A program made the position numbers and the translations under genes. The notes beneath the pieces are model-generated. The model did not search any database and was not told where the DNA came from. It was given only the letters and a program-made list of their open reading frames with translations. A stretch of DNA of 64,000 nucleotides from Methanocalculus chunghsingensis (lineage in GTDB: Archaea > Halobacteriota > Methanomicrobia > Methanomicrobiales > Methanocorpusculaceae), in assembly GCF_018132105.1 (NCBI RefSeq), contig NZ_JWHL01000003.1, forward strand, positions 159,124 through 223,123, read 5' to 3'. Below, in pieces: positions 35,803 to 43,388 of this stretch. The first letter of the stretch is position 1. The number at the start of each line of letters is the position of its first letter.

Positions 35803-35873
35803 AAAATATATATGTTTTTATATCCTAACCGGAGGTTAACCACACCCTCTGTGTGGTATTGGAGGTAAACACT
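35803..35873 (+). promoter_or_regulatory. hsp20 promoter with 5'-end hairpin
   Basis: The TATA box AAAATATATATG (35803-35814) is one of the clearest in the window. Transcription would start near 35835-35840. A perfect hairpin ACCACAC-cctct-GTGTGGT (35839-35857) falls at the very 5' end of the mRNA, and the Shine-Dalgarno GGAGG (35861-35865) comes directly after. An upstream GGAGG at 35831-35835 with similar flanks makes a near-repeat. Confidence 0.55.
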
Positions 35874-36356
35874 ATGGTATGGCGTAGGCGAAGATATCCA
35901 TTTGGCTCACTTGGCCATGAGATAGATGAGATGATGGGAGAGATGGAGACCCGTTTCCAGGATCTCTTCTCCGGAGGCAGGACGCTGCTCCCTGAGGGGG
36001 GAGCGGCAGATCGCCTTCTCCCGGCTGTCAAAGGCGAGTTCCGGGTTGATGTCTGCGAGCATGAGGGTGACGTTGTTGTCGTCGCCGATCTCCCGGGGAT
36101 TGAGAAGGAGAACGTCAACGTCCGGCTGCATGATCCACGGACACTTGAGATCTCAACAGAACGACGTGAAGAGAAGAAGGAAGAAGAGGAGAACTACTTT
36201 ATGAGGGAGCGTGTGTATGGGTCGATGCGCCGTCTCGTCCGCCTCCCAGGCGATGTTGATGAGGAGAGTGCACAGGCATCCTTTAAAAACGGGGTTCTCG
36301 AGATACGGTTACGTTTGACCGAGAAGGAGACAGGAAGGACAATCCCTGTCAACTGA
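35874..36356 (+). CDS. hsp20: Hsp20/alpha-crystallin small heat shock protein
   Basis: This 160-residue protein is a small heat-shock chaperone that holds unfolding proteins. The alpha-crystallin domain spans about residues 52-150: EFRVDVCEHEGDVVVVADLPG (part), the ENYFMRERVYGSMRR core and ASFKNGVLEIRL. The C-terminal IPV motif, which docks oligomers, is at the very end. The ATG at 35874 follows GGAGG; upstream codons from 35853 are untranslated. Its promoter carries a hairpin. Confidence 0.94.
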   Translation: MVWRRRRYPFGSLGHEIDEMMGEMETRFQDLFSGGRTLLPEGGAADRLLPAVKGEFRVDVCEHEGDVVVVADLPGIEKENVNVRLHDPRTLEISTERREEKKEEEENYFMRERVYGSMRRLVRLPGDVDEESAQASFKNGVLEIRLRLTEKETGRTIPVN

Positions 36357-36410
36357 CACCTTTTTTGAAGACCGATGCTTTGATGGTGTTTTGTGGGAAT
36401 ATCAATAGTA

Positions 36411-37196
36411 ATGGAGAAGAAGAAGGTCAGTGACTATATGACCTACGACGTCGTGACGGTCGAGGCGGCTGGGACGGTAAAGGATGTCATAGCCCATATC
36501 AGATCAACCCATCATGACGGCTTTCCTGTCGTCCGGGGGAAGAAGGTTGTCGGATATATCTCCGCACGGGATATCATCGGGGTCCATCCTTCAACCCGGA
36601 TCGACCAGATCATGTCTCGCCACCTGATCGTTGCCGATCCCGAGATGTGCATCACCGATGCGGCACGGGTTATCTTCCGCTCAGGGATTCAGAAACTCCC
36701 GGTGATCGACGAGAACGACGAACTCGTCGGGATCATCTCAAATGCTGATGTTATCCGCTCCCAGATCGAGCACGTATCCCCGGAGAAGGTCTTCAACTTT
36801 ATGAAGACCCTCACCAAGCTGTACGGGATCGAACCAACCCTTGATCGCGGGTTGATCCCTGTCGAAAAACTCCGTCCGACCCAGGCGAAGATCTATCAGG
36901 ATGAGCTTGAGGGAAGGATGTACGAGATCAGAAAAGGTCTTGCCGAACCGGTCATTGTCGTCAGGCAGCCGGGGAAGCTGATTATGGTGGATGGTCACCA
37001 CCGGGCAGTTGCTGCCAAGCGTCTCGGCATCAGACATCTGGAGGCATATATCATTGATATAACCGAGGATATCGAGCTTGGCCTGGAAAGGACCGCAAAC
37101 AACATGAAGCTCCACTCACTCGATGATATCGCGGTTCTGGACTATGCCCGGCACCCACTCGTTGCTATCACGCACCGGCTCGTGCCACATAGCTGA
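36411..37196 (+). CDS. CBS domain protein fused to ParB-like nuclease fold
   Basis: This 261-residue protein has two CBS motifs (VSDYMTYDVVTVEAAG and MSRHLIVADPEMCITDA; residues about 5-120), which typically bind adenine nucleotides. From about residue 150 it continues with a ParB/sulfiredoxin-type fold recognisable by MVDGHHRAVAAKRLG and IPVEKLRPTQ. This combination is known from methanogen genomes, but its function is not established. The start is ambiguous: an in-frame GTG lies at 36393, and no Shine-Dalgarno is clear. Confidence 0.78.
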   Translation: MEKKKVSDYMTYDVVTVEAAGTVKDVIAHIRSTHHDGFPVVRGKKVVGYISARDIIGVHPSTRIDQIMSRHLIVADPEMCITDAARVIFRSGIQKLPVIDENDELVGIISNADVIRSQIEHVSPEKVFNFMKTLTKLYGIEPTLDRGLIPVEKLRPTQAKIYQDELEGRMYEIRKGLAEPVIVVRQPGKLIMVDGHHRAVAAKRLGIRHLEAYIIDITEDIELGLERTANNMKLHSLDDIAVLDYARHPLVAITHRLVPHS

Positions 37197-37206
37197 ACGC
37201 AGGGGT

Positions 37207-38385
37207 TTATGACCCCTCATGCCGGGTGTCATATGCATCATTTAATACGTACTCTTTTACCACTGTCCCTGGTTGAATTGTCACCTCCGGCCAGAGCCGG
37301 GTTCGTGAATGAATAACGACACCCTCCCCTATAACGGCACGGGGACCGATAACGGTGTCATTCTCAATCGAACAATCCTCTCCGATGACGACACTATTAT
37401 CGATGATACTCCCGCTGATGGTTGACCCTGTCCCGATTGTCACTCCTGAGTATATTGATGAAGAGAAGATCTTCGAACCATTCGAGATCTCACAGTGATC
37501 CCCGATGGATGTATAGGGGCCGATGATGACATCCTCTCCAATCTTTGCTCCCTCCCCGATAGAGACGGGCCCTATGATGCGTGATCGTGCACCAAGAGAG
37601 ATGGCATCGCCGAACCGGACCGGTCCTGTGATCTGTGCATCCCTGACAGAGAGGGTCCCCTTGATTGTTGTCACACCCACATCAGCCAGTTTCCAGCGTT
37701 CCGCCTGCCTGAGCATGGATGGAGATCCGACATCGGTCCAGTTTCCTCTGGCAAGCCAGCCTTTGATGGTCTTCCCATCATTCATCAGGGCAGGGAAGAG
37801 ATCCCGTGCAAAATCAAACTTTCTGCCTGTGGGAATGTAATCAAAGACTTCAGAATTGCAGACATACATTCCTGTGCTTGCGAGGTTGGAGAAGATCTCG
37901 CCGGGCGCCGGTTTCTCTTTGAACCTGCGGATGGTGAAGGTTGCATCAAGCTCTGCAATCCCATATTCACTCGGATCATCGATGCTTATCAGCCCAATTG
38001 AGGTGATAGCTCCGTTTTTTTTGTGCTCACGATAAAACTCAAGGAGGTTAATGTCAGTAACATGATCTCCTCCGACGACAAGAAAGGGCGTTCCTTCAAG
38101 GTACTCCTGTGCATTTTTTACCGATCCGGCTGTTCCGAGTTTCGTCTCCTCCTCGACATAGGTGATCTCTGCAGAGTAGAGCGATCCATCACCCAGGGCC
38201 TCCCGGATCCGGTCCCCAAGATAACCAAGAGTGATGACGATATCAGTAAACCCAAGGTTGGCGAGATGAATGACCAGATGCTGGATAGAGGGAACGCCTC
38301 CGATAGGGATCGTCGGTTTAGGCCTCTCAAAGGTCAATGGGCGGAGACGGGTCCCCTCCCCCCCGCACATGATACAGACTTTCAT
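37207..38385 (-). CDS. sugar-1-phosphate nucleotidyltransferase
   Basis: This 392-residue protein makes a nucleotide sugar. An N-terminal NTP-transferase domain has the signature MCGGEGTRLRPLTFERPKP, and GGDHVTDINL and FKEKP are other active-site parts. The C-terminal third (from about 265) is a left-handed beta-helix of hexapeptide repeats (GEGAKIGEDVIIGPYTSIG type), as in bifunctional GlmU or mannose-1-phosphate guanylyltransferases. The exact sugar cannot be set. Its end faces the CBS-ParB gene 10 nt away. Confidence 0.9.
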   Translation of the reverse strand: MKVCIMCGGEGTRLRPLTFERPKPTIPIGGVPSIQHLVIHLANLGFTDIVITLGYLGDRIREALGDGSLYSAEITYVEEETKLGTAGSVKNAQEYLEGTPFLVVGGDHVTDINLLEFYREHKKNGAITSIGLISIDDPSEYGIAELDATFTIRRFKEKPAPGEIFSNLASTGMYVCNSEVFDYIPTGRKFDFARDLFPALMNDGKTIKGWLARGNWTDVGSPSMLRQAERWKLADVGVTTIKGTLSVRDAQITGPVRFGDAISLGARSRIIGPVSIGEGAKIGEDVIIGPYTSIGDHCEISNGSKIFSSSIYSGVTIGTGSTISGSIIDNSVVIGEDCSIENDTVIGPRAVIGEGVVIHSRTRLWPEVTIQPGTVVKEYVLNDAYDTRHEGS

Positions 38386-38471
38386 GATAATGAGATAGTC
38401 ATCATTTCCAGTTAATAGGTAGTGTTTTGACCTGCCATACTCTTATCTTGCCAGAGCCAGAGAGGAATGGT

Positions 38472-38957
38472 ATGGAGTCGGAGTTTTCCTGCACCCTCTG
38501 CGGGCGATGCTGCAACGGATTTGGAAGATATATCAGAATCGATCAACAGACTGGCAATACCTACCGGTGCACGCTGACCCTGACGAAGGAGACATTCCGT
38601 GCCATTCCGGATCCCGGGAGATCTGATCTTCTGAAGGATCGGTCATATTTCAGAGATCATCCACATGCATGCCCTTTTTTGAGAAAGGAAGATGAAGAGA
38701 GGATTATTTGTACTATCCATGGATCACGCCCCCGGTTCTGCCGCGACTATGTCTGCTGTACCGGAAGAATCGGGCGTGATTCTGTCATATGTGGTGAGAT
38801 GAAGGGGCGACGGGATATCAGAACTGATGATCCGGATCTGTTGAGACGGTGGTCAGAGCTCGTTGCCTTGTACGGGGGGTCTGATGACGCAGTCTGGAAG
38901 CAGCAGGTTCAGGAAGCATTACAAAAAGATGGGTATGAGGTCGTTTATTATGCATGA
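38472..38957 (+). CDS. YkgJ-family cysteine cluster protein
   Basis: This 161-residue protein belongs to the YkgJ/CxxCxxCC family of putative zinc or iron-sulfur proteins. The N-terminal cluster is CTLCGRCCNGFG (residues about 7-18); more cysteines follow at CPFLRKEDEERIICTIH and FCRDYVCC. The frame is open from a TTG at 38427, but the ATG at 38472 is the natural start. It overlaps the next small gene by 8 nt. Function unknown. Confidence 0.82.
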   Translation: MESEFSCTLCGRCCNGFGRYIRIDQQTGNTYRCTLTLTKETFRAIPDPGRSDLLKDRSYFRDHPHACPFLRKEDEERIICTIHGSRPRFCRDYVCCTGRIGRDSVICGEMKGRRDIRTDDPDLLRRWSELVALYGGSDDAVWKQQVQEALQKDGYEVVYYA

Positions 38958-39216
38958 TCTCCATGTGAGGGTTCTGGTCGTTGAGAACGGCCTGGTTGCC
39001 TGCCTGCCGGAGAAGTCTGTGACACTTGATCGATGCCGCTTCTGTGTTCACTCAACACATTTCGAGACAGGTGGGAAGAAGGTGGTTTCGCCCGCCCGTG
39101 CGTACTGTTCGAGGAGTGAGGCTTCAGATGAGGTTGACCTCAGATCTGTGACAAGGGTCTGGTGTGACGATACACAGGGAGAAGGCTTTCGGAGTATTAT
39201 GTCGATCATCAGCTGA
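38950..39216 (+). CDS. small cysteine-containing protein, unknown function
   Basis: I do not recognise this 88-residue protein. It starts with a hydrophobic strand (VRVLVVENGLVACLPE) and carries six cysteines spread as CLPE, CRFC, YCSRS and VWCDD, which could bind a metal. The ATG at 38950 sits inside the end of the YkgJ gene and is preceded by GAGGTC about 10 nt upstream. Coupling to ykgJ suggests a joint role. It ends 4 nt from the convergent ribbon-helix-helix gene. Confidence 0.6.
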   Translation: MHDLHVRVLVVENGLVACLPEKSVTLDRCRFCVHSTHFETGGKKVVSPARAYCSRSEASDEVDLRSVTRVWCDDTQGEGFRSIMSIIS

Positions 39217-39220
39217 CTGA

Positions 39221-39565
39221 TCAAATACCTTTCCAGAACTCCCACCAGCGGCGGGTTTCCTTCTGAATAGGTCTGCTCTCCTTCTGATGCTTGAGATCAA
39301 GGATATGGTGAATAACCCTGATCTCTTTCTTCAGGTCGCTAACCGTCGCTGTCAGGTCATCAATGGAGCCTTTGATCACTTTCACCTCCTGAAAATCTCT
39401 CTCCTGCTGTATCGGAATGAATCCCTTCTCTTCGGAATATTTTATGATCCCTGCTTCAATAAGCCTGAGAATCGCTTCATTTCGATCGACCCTCATCTCC
39501 TGTGCAAACTGTTCGATCTGATCTGACAGTTTACTCTCCAGTGTAAATGACATCCGTGTTGTCAT
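39221..39565 (-). CDS. ribbon-helix-helix protein with coiled coil
   Basis: This 114-residue protein begins with a likely ribbon-helix-helix fold (MSFTLESKLSDQIEQFAQEM, then RVDRNEAILRLIEAGI), the CopG-type DNA-binding unit. It continues into a coiled-coil region (about 60-95) and ends with an aromatic WWEFWKGI, perhaps a membrane-binding or partner-binding tail. Its start overlaps the cobQ stop by 4 nt, so it is translated right after cobyric acid synthase. It may be a regulator, though the target is unknown. Confidence 0.7.
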   Translation of the reverse strand: MTTRMSFTLESKLSDQIEQFAQEMRVDRNEAILRLIEAGIIKYSEEKGFIPIQQERDFQEVKVIKGSIDDLTATVSDLKKEIRVIHHILDLKHQKESRPIQKETRRWWEFWKGI

Positions 39566-41016
39566 TGCATACCACCATCCCCGTTGTTCAGTGCGATGAT
39601 CGCTTCCATATCGAGGTGCTTCTCAAAATGGCGGGCGAGCTGTTCGTAGGGATCGATGTGTATCTCTTCGGAATATGATAATCCCTTTCTCTCATACAGA
39701 TATGTGAGAAGGGCGAGAACCGCACTCCTGTTCTGGAAGAGACCATGAAGATATGTCCCAAAGACCATTCCGTCATCACTGGATGCCCCTTCTCCAAAAA
39801 AGGCTTCATTTCCACCTTTTCGCCTGGTTTCACCCATATGGATCTCATACCCTCTCACTTCTCCGATGCCGGAGAGGATAGGGCCAATGGGTTCTGCCCG
39901 CCGGGTAACCTGAATCGTTGTCTTTTTGTATTCAGAAAATCTTGTCTCAACAGGTAGAAGGCCAATTCCATTATAAACTCTTGCATTGTCTGACTCTATT
40001 GCATCATCGATGATAAGCTCTCCAAGCATCTGGTATCCTCCACAGATTCCAATCACCGGAATGCCTCGTTCATGTGCTCTCTTTATCTCCTGAATAGTTC
40101 CCTTCTCTCTGAGGATCTCCAGATCCTCAACAGAATTTTTTGTACCCGGAATGATGACGCAGTCATATGGCTCAAGTGACTTCCCCGGCCTGACATATTC
40201 AACGGATGCGCCTCGCTCAAGTGACTCAAAGTCTGTGAAATTTGAAATTCTCGGAAGGTGGATGATTGCAATCCTTATCGGTGAAGATGACGCGCGTTTA
40301 TCATTCAATGAGAGGGAATCCTCGCTTGGAAGCTGGAGATCTGTATACGGGACAAGACCAAGGACCGGAACTCCGCATATATCTTCAATCATCCCGATGC
40401 CGGATTCGAATATCCCGGGATCACCTCTGAATTTATTTATAATCACGCCAGCGACGAGTCTCCGGATATTCGGTGGCAGGAGTTCCATCGTTCCATAGAG
40501 CTGGGCAAAGACCCCTCCCCTCTCGATATCGGCAACGAGGATAATTGGGATTTTCAGACGATCTGCAAGCCGTATATTGGCGATATCCCTGTCATAGAGG
40601 TTCAGCTCTGCCGCACCCCCTGCCCCTTCACATATGACAGAGCCTGTCTCGTCATAGAGTCGCTCATACGCAGATACGGCTATCTCAAGGAGCGCATCGG
40701 TCTCCCGATAATATTCCCTGATGGGCAGATCCTTAAAGGGCTTTCCAAGGACAATCACCTGTGAAATGCTTTCGCCCTTGGGCTTAAGGAGGATCGGATT
40801 CATATCTGCCGAGGGCTCACGCCGTGCTGCGGTCGCCTGCATCGCCTGTGCGATTCCGATCTCTGCCCCATCTCCGGTGACGTATGAGTTTAGGCTCATA
40901 TTCTGCGCTTTAAAGGGCGTGACTGTATATCCACGGTCAGAGAGCGCACGGCATATACCAGCAACCGTTATACTCTTTCCGACGTGGGAAGCGGTTCCAA
41001 GCACGAGAAGCGACAT
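39562..41016 (-). CDS. cbiP: cobyric acid synthase
   Basis: This 484-residue CobQ/CbiP amidates adenosylcobyrinic acid diamide at four side chains during corrinoid synthesis, needed for methyl-transfer cofactors in methanogens. An ATPase domain starts with LLVLGTASHVGKSITVAG and has FKAQNMSLNSYVT; the glutaminase domain has GICGGYQMLGE with the catalytic cysteine and a conserved His near GTYLHGLF. The ATG at 41016 is preferred; the frame opens earlier at 41163 in the aIF1 promoter region. It is the first gene of a two-gene unit. Confidence 0.94.
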   Translation of the reverse strand: MSLLVLGTASHVGKSITVAGICRALSDRGYTVTPFKAQNMSLNSYVTGDGAEIGIAQAMQATAARREPSADMNPILLKPKGESISQVIVLGKPFKDLPIREYYRETDALLEIAVSAYERLYDETGSVICEGAGGAAELNLYDRDIANIRLADRLKIPIILVADIERGGVFAQLYGTMELLPPNIRRLVAGVIINKFRGDPGIFESGIGMIEDICGVPVLGLVPYTDLQLPSEDSLSLNDKRASSSPIRIAIIHLPRISNFTDFESLERGASVEYVRPGKSLEPYDCVIIPGTKNSVEDLEILREKGTIQEIKRAHERGIPVIGICGGYQMLGELIIDDAIESDNARVYNGIGLLPVETRFSEYKKTTIQVTRRAEPIGPILSGIGEVRGYEIHMGETRRKGGNEAFFGEGASSDDGMVFGTYLHGLFQNRSAVLALLTYLYERKGLSYSEEIHIDPYEQLARHFEKHLDMEAIIALNNGDGGMQ

Positions 41017-41126
41017 ATTTCCATACGTACTCTTTCTATGAAGATAAAAAGAGGAGTCATTATTGAGGCCCGGGATCTCTGATTTACCGGATACACTAAA
41101 TAGAGATGAACGTCCAGTAATGGTTA

Positions 41127-41432
41127 ATGAACAGTGGCATATGCCCAAAATGTGGACTTCCAAAGGAACTGTGTATCTGTGAAGAGGTTGCGAAGGAACA
41201 GCAGAGGATCCTCGTCAAGATCAACCGGCGTCGGTACGGTAAGGAAGTAACCGTCGTTGATGGACTTGATCCATATGAGATTGATCTTGAAGATCTCTCC
41301 AAGTTCCTGAAAGGCAAACTTGCCTGTGGAGGAACTGTTAAAGGGAATACCATCGAGTTGCAGGGAAATCACCGTGACAGGGTGAAGGCTCTCCTCTCGC
41401 AGAAGGGGTATAAGATTGATAATATAAATTAA
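41127..41432 (+). CDS. translation initiation factor aIF1 (SUI1)
   Basis: This 101-residue protein is archaeal SUI1/aIF1, which guards start-codon choice on the small subunit. A zinc-ribbon N-terminus ([15 protein letters not shown]) is followed by the SUI1 fold with [25 protein letters not shown] and [11 protein letters not shown]. The ATG at 41127 has no Shine-Dalgarno; a TATA-like ACTAAATAG lies about 34 nt upstream, so the transcript is close to leaderless. A T-run after the stop may terminate it. Confidence 0.93.
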   Translation: MNSGICPKCGLPKELCICEEVAKEQQRILVKINRRRYGKEVTVVDGLDPYEIDLEDLSKFLKGKLACGGTVKGNTIELQGNHRDRVKALLSQKGYKIDNIN

Positions 41433-41443
41433 CCTGCTACCGC

Positions 41444-41450
41444 TTTTTTT
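41444..41450 (+). terminator. poly-T terminator after aIF1
   Basis: A run of seven T on the plus strand lies 12 nt after the aIF1 stop in a 41-nt convergent spacer. Archaeal transcription often ends on such tracts. No stem is needed or evident. Confidence 0.4.
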
Positions 41451-41473
41451 AACCTATTCCGGGTATTAACTCT

Positions 41474-42463
41474 CTAGATGAGAAACCGGAAGACCATCCA
41501 GCCGATAAAGACCATAACTGCGGAGAACTTTAATCCGGCAAGCGCTCTTCCTTCACCCATCTGCCCTGCGACAAGACCGGAGAAGAATCCCTGCAGGATG
41601 ACGGCATGGGAGAATATACGTTTGTAAAAGTCGATATCAATCGCTGCCATGAAGCCTGCGCCTGCACCTGATGCCTGGGCTGACTCACCCGCTGCCGCCA
41701 TCGTCTCAAGGAACGTACTTGTCAGGACGCCGATGACGAACATATAGACGAAGAATGAGATGATGATGATGACGATATAGATGAACATATTATTGAGCCG
41801 TTCTGTCTTGAGGCTGACAAACTCATAGGTGTCGATAGCCGCGGCACGAAGGACATTTGAGATGTCTCCCCCCGCCTTACTTGCTTTTGCGATGAGATCG
41901 ACACTACGTGTTGCAAGCGGGGTTCGTATCTGCTCACCAAACCGGAATATTGCCTCGACGAATGGAACATTCCATGACATCTCCTGATCAAGCCTCCGTA
42001 TATGCCTGGTCAGAGCCCCATATTCTGCCTGAGCGACGAGATTAACGGCACCAGGGAGCGTCATCCCTGATTCGTTCATTCCTGCAAGATCCCGGAAGAA
42101 GTTTGGAAGAGCTGCTTCGAGGTTTCTCTGACGTCTGTCTTCAAAGAAGTCAAGGATGGAGAGGGGCGTGATGATGAGGAGAAGTGCGACGATAAGAACG
42201 TCATCAATGATTGTGGTTCCAAATACTATCTCTGTTCCATATCGCTGGATACTGATCAGGACCCAGATGAAGGATAATGCCACTGCAACCGGGACAGTAA
42301 GGTAGAGACTGTGGAGCGGGTGTTCAATGAGTGAACGGAGAGGATGGCGGATGAATCCCGAAAATCCCTGTTCCCGTGCGCGTCTCTCTTCGATTCTCTT
42401 TCTGATCACGATATCGGGCGAATCTTCTGTCTGGTTCCTGTTCCTTCGAAGAAGATCCCTCAT
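41474..42463 (-). CDS. type II secretion/archaellum-type membrane platform protein (second T2SF)
   Basis: This 329-residue membrane protein is of the T2SF/TadC-ArlJ family, the platform on which type IV-like filaments are built. It has a cytosolic N-terminus rich in Arg and several hydrophobic segments (about residues 57-75, 85-105, 225-250, 285-329). A middle segment, LPNFFRDLAGMNESGMTLPGAV, is the T2SF hallmark (in part). It is the last gene of the operon and starts 1 nt after the stop of the first T2SF gene. Two T2SF-type proteins in tandem suggest a split platform. Confidence 0.86.
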   Translation of the reverse strand: MRDLLRRNRNQTEDSPDIVIRKRIEERRAREQGFSGFIRHPLRSLIEHPLHSLYLTVPVAVALSFIWVLISIQRYGTEIVFGTTIIDDVLIVALLLIITPLSILDFFEDRRQRNLEAALPNFFRDLAGMNESGMTLPGAVNLVAQAEYGALTRHIRRLDQEMSWNVPFVEAIFRFGEQIRTPLATRSVDLIAKASKAGGDISNVLRAAAIDTYEFVSLKTERLNNMFIYIVIIIISFFVYMFVIGVLTSTFLETMAAAGESAQASGAGAGFMAAIDIDFYKRIFSHAVILQGFFSGLVAGQMGEGRALAGLKFSAVMVFIGWMVFRFLI

Positions 42464-42464
42464 C

Positions 42465-43388
42465 TCAGACCTCCGGTGTCATCGAACTTATCATCACAAG
42501 GAACATCACACTGCCAAATGGCATGATCAGGTAGATGATCACATAGAGGAAAAGCGGGTTACTCGTCCCGGAGAGCATCGACATGACGGACTGGAGGATG
42601 ACAAGGAAGAGCGTTCCGGCAACGAGGGCTGTTACATAGGACTCGGAGATGAGTCCGAGTGTCTCAAGAAATGCTTTCTGTTCATGGCGGTTTTCAATTG
42701 CATACTGATTCGCTTTCTGTTTAAAATAATCCGTCAGATTACTTCCGCTGGTTATTGCACCCATTGCACCCTGAAGGAACTCTTTTAACCGTTCACTCGG
42801 TGTTGTCGTCGAGACAACTCTGAGCGCATCGATGAGATCGCGGCCAAAGAGATCTATCTCACGTGCGATATGCCTGGCTTCGGTTGAACTCTCTCCATAG
42901 ACCGGGGATTCTCCAAGGAGACGGAAGATTTCTGCCGGGGTAATTCCCGCCGTTGACATTGCAGTGATATAATTAATAGCATGCGGGAGGGTTGTATCGA
43001 TCTTTCGCCTCCTCTCTCCTGCAATAATGGATGGATAGAGGAGGAAGAAGAGGTAGGTGAATCCCCCGATGATGATGAGAGAGAGGATCGTGATGATGAT
43101 CGTGCCTGCGATTAAGCGATATTCTGCATACTCATAGAAGAATCCCGGAAGTGTTCCCTGGTACCTGATCAGGTCGGGCAGTCTGAAGAGATAGGTGCAG
43201 ATACCTGCAATGATGGCGCCAGCAAGGCCGGCAAGAATAGAGGTGATGGTTGCGGTTGAGAGATACACCTCAAATGGCACCCTGTGCCGTGCTGATATAA
43301 GGCTTCCAAGGAGTTCGCCATGGCTTAAACGTTTCTCCTTCATCCTCGCGCCAAGGAGATTGAAACAGAATCTCTCATAGCTGTTCAT
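42465..43388 (-). CDS. type II secretion/archaellum-type membrane platform protein (first T2SF)
   Basis: This 307-residue membrane protein is another T2SF/TadB-type platform subunit, with hydrophobic segments near residues 45-65, 92-120, 235-260 and 275-300. The family motif appears as LPHAINYITAMSTAGITPAEI. It overlaps the ATPase gene by 14 nt and is immediately followed by the second T2SF gene. The pair and the ATPase are enough to extend a pilus-like filament, but no pilin gene is seen nearby. Confidence 0.86.
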   Translation of the reverse strand: MNSYERFCFNLLGARMKEKRLSHGELLGSLISARHRVPFEVYLSTATITSILAGLAGAIIAGICTYLFRLPDLIRYQGTLPGFFYEYAEYRLIAGTIIITILSLIIIGGFTYLFFLLYPSIIAGERRRKIDTTLPHAINYITAMSTAGITPAEIFRLLGESPVYGESSTEARHIAREIDLFGRDLIDALRVVSTTTPSERLKEFLQGAMGAITSGSNLTDYFKQKANQYAIENRHEQKAFLETLGLISESYVTALVAGTLFLVILQSVMSMLSGTSNPLFLYVIIYLIMPFGSVMFLVMISSMTPEV

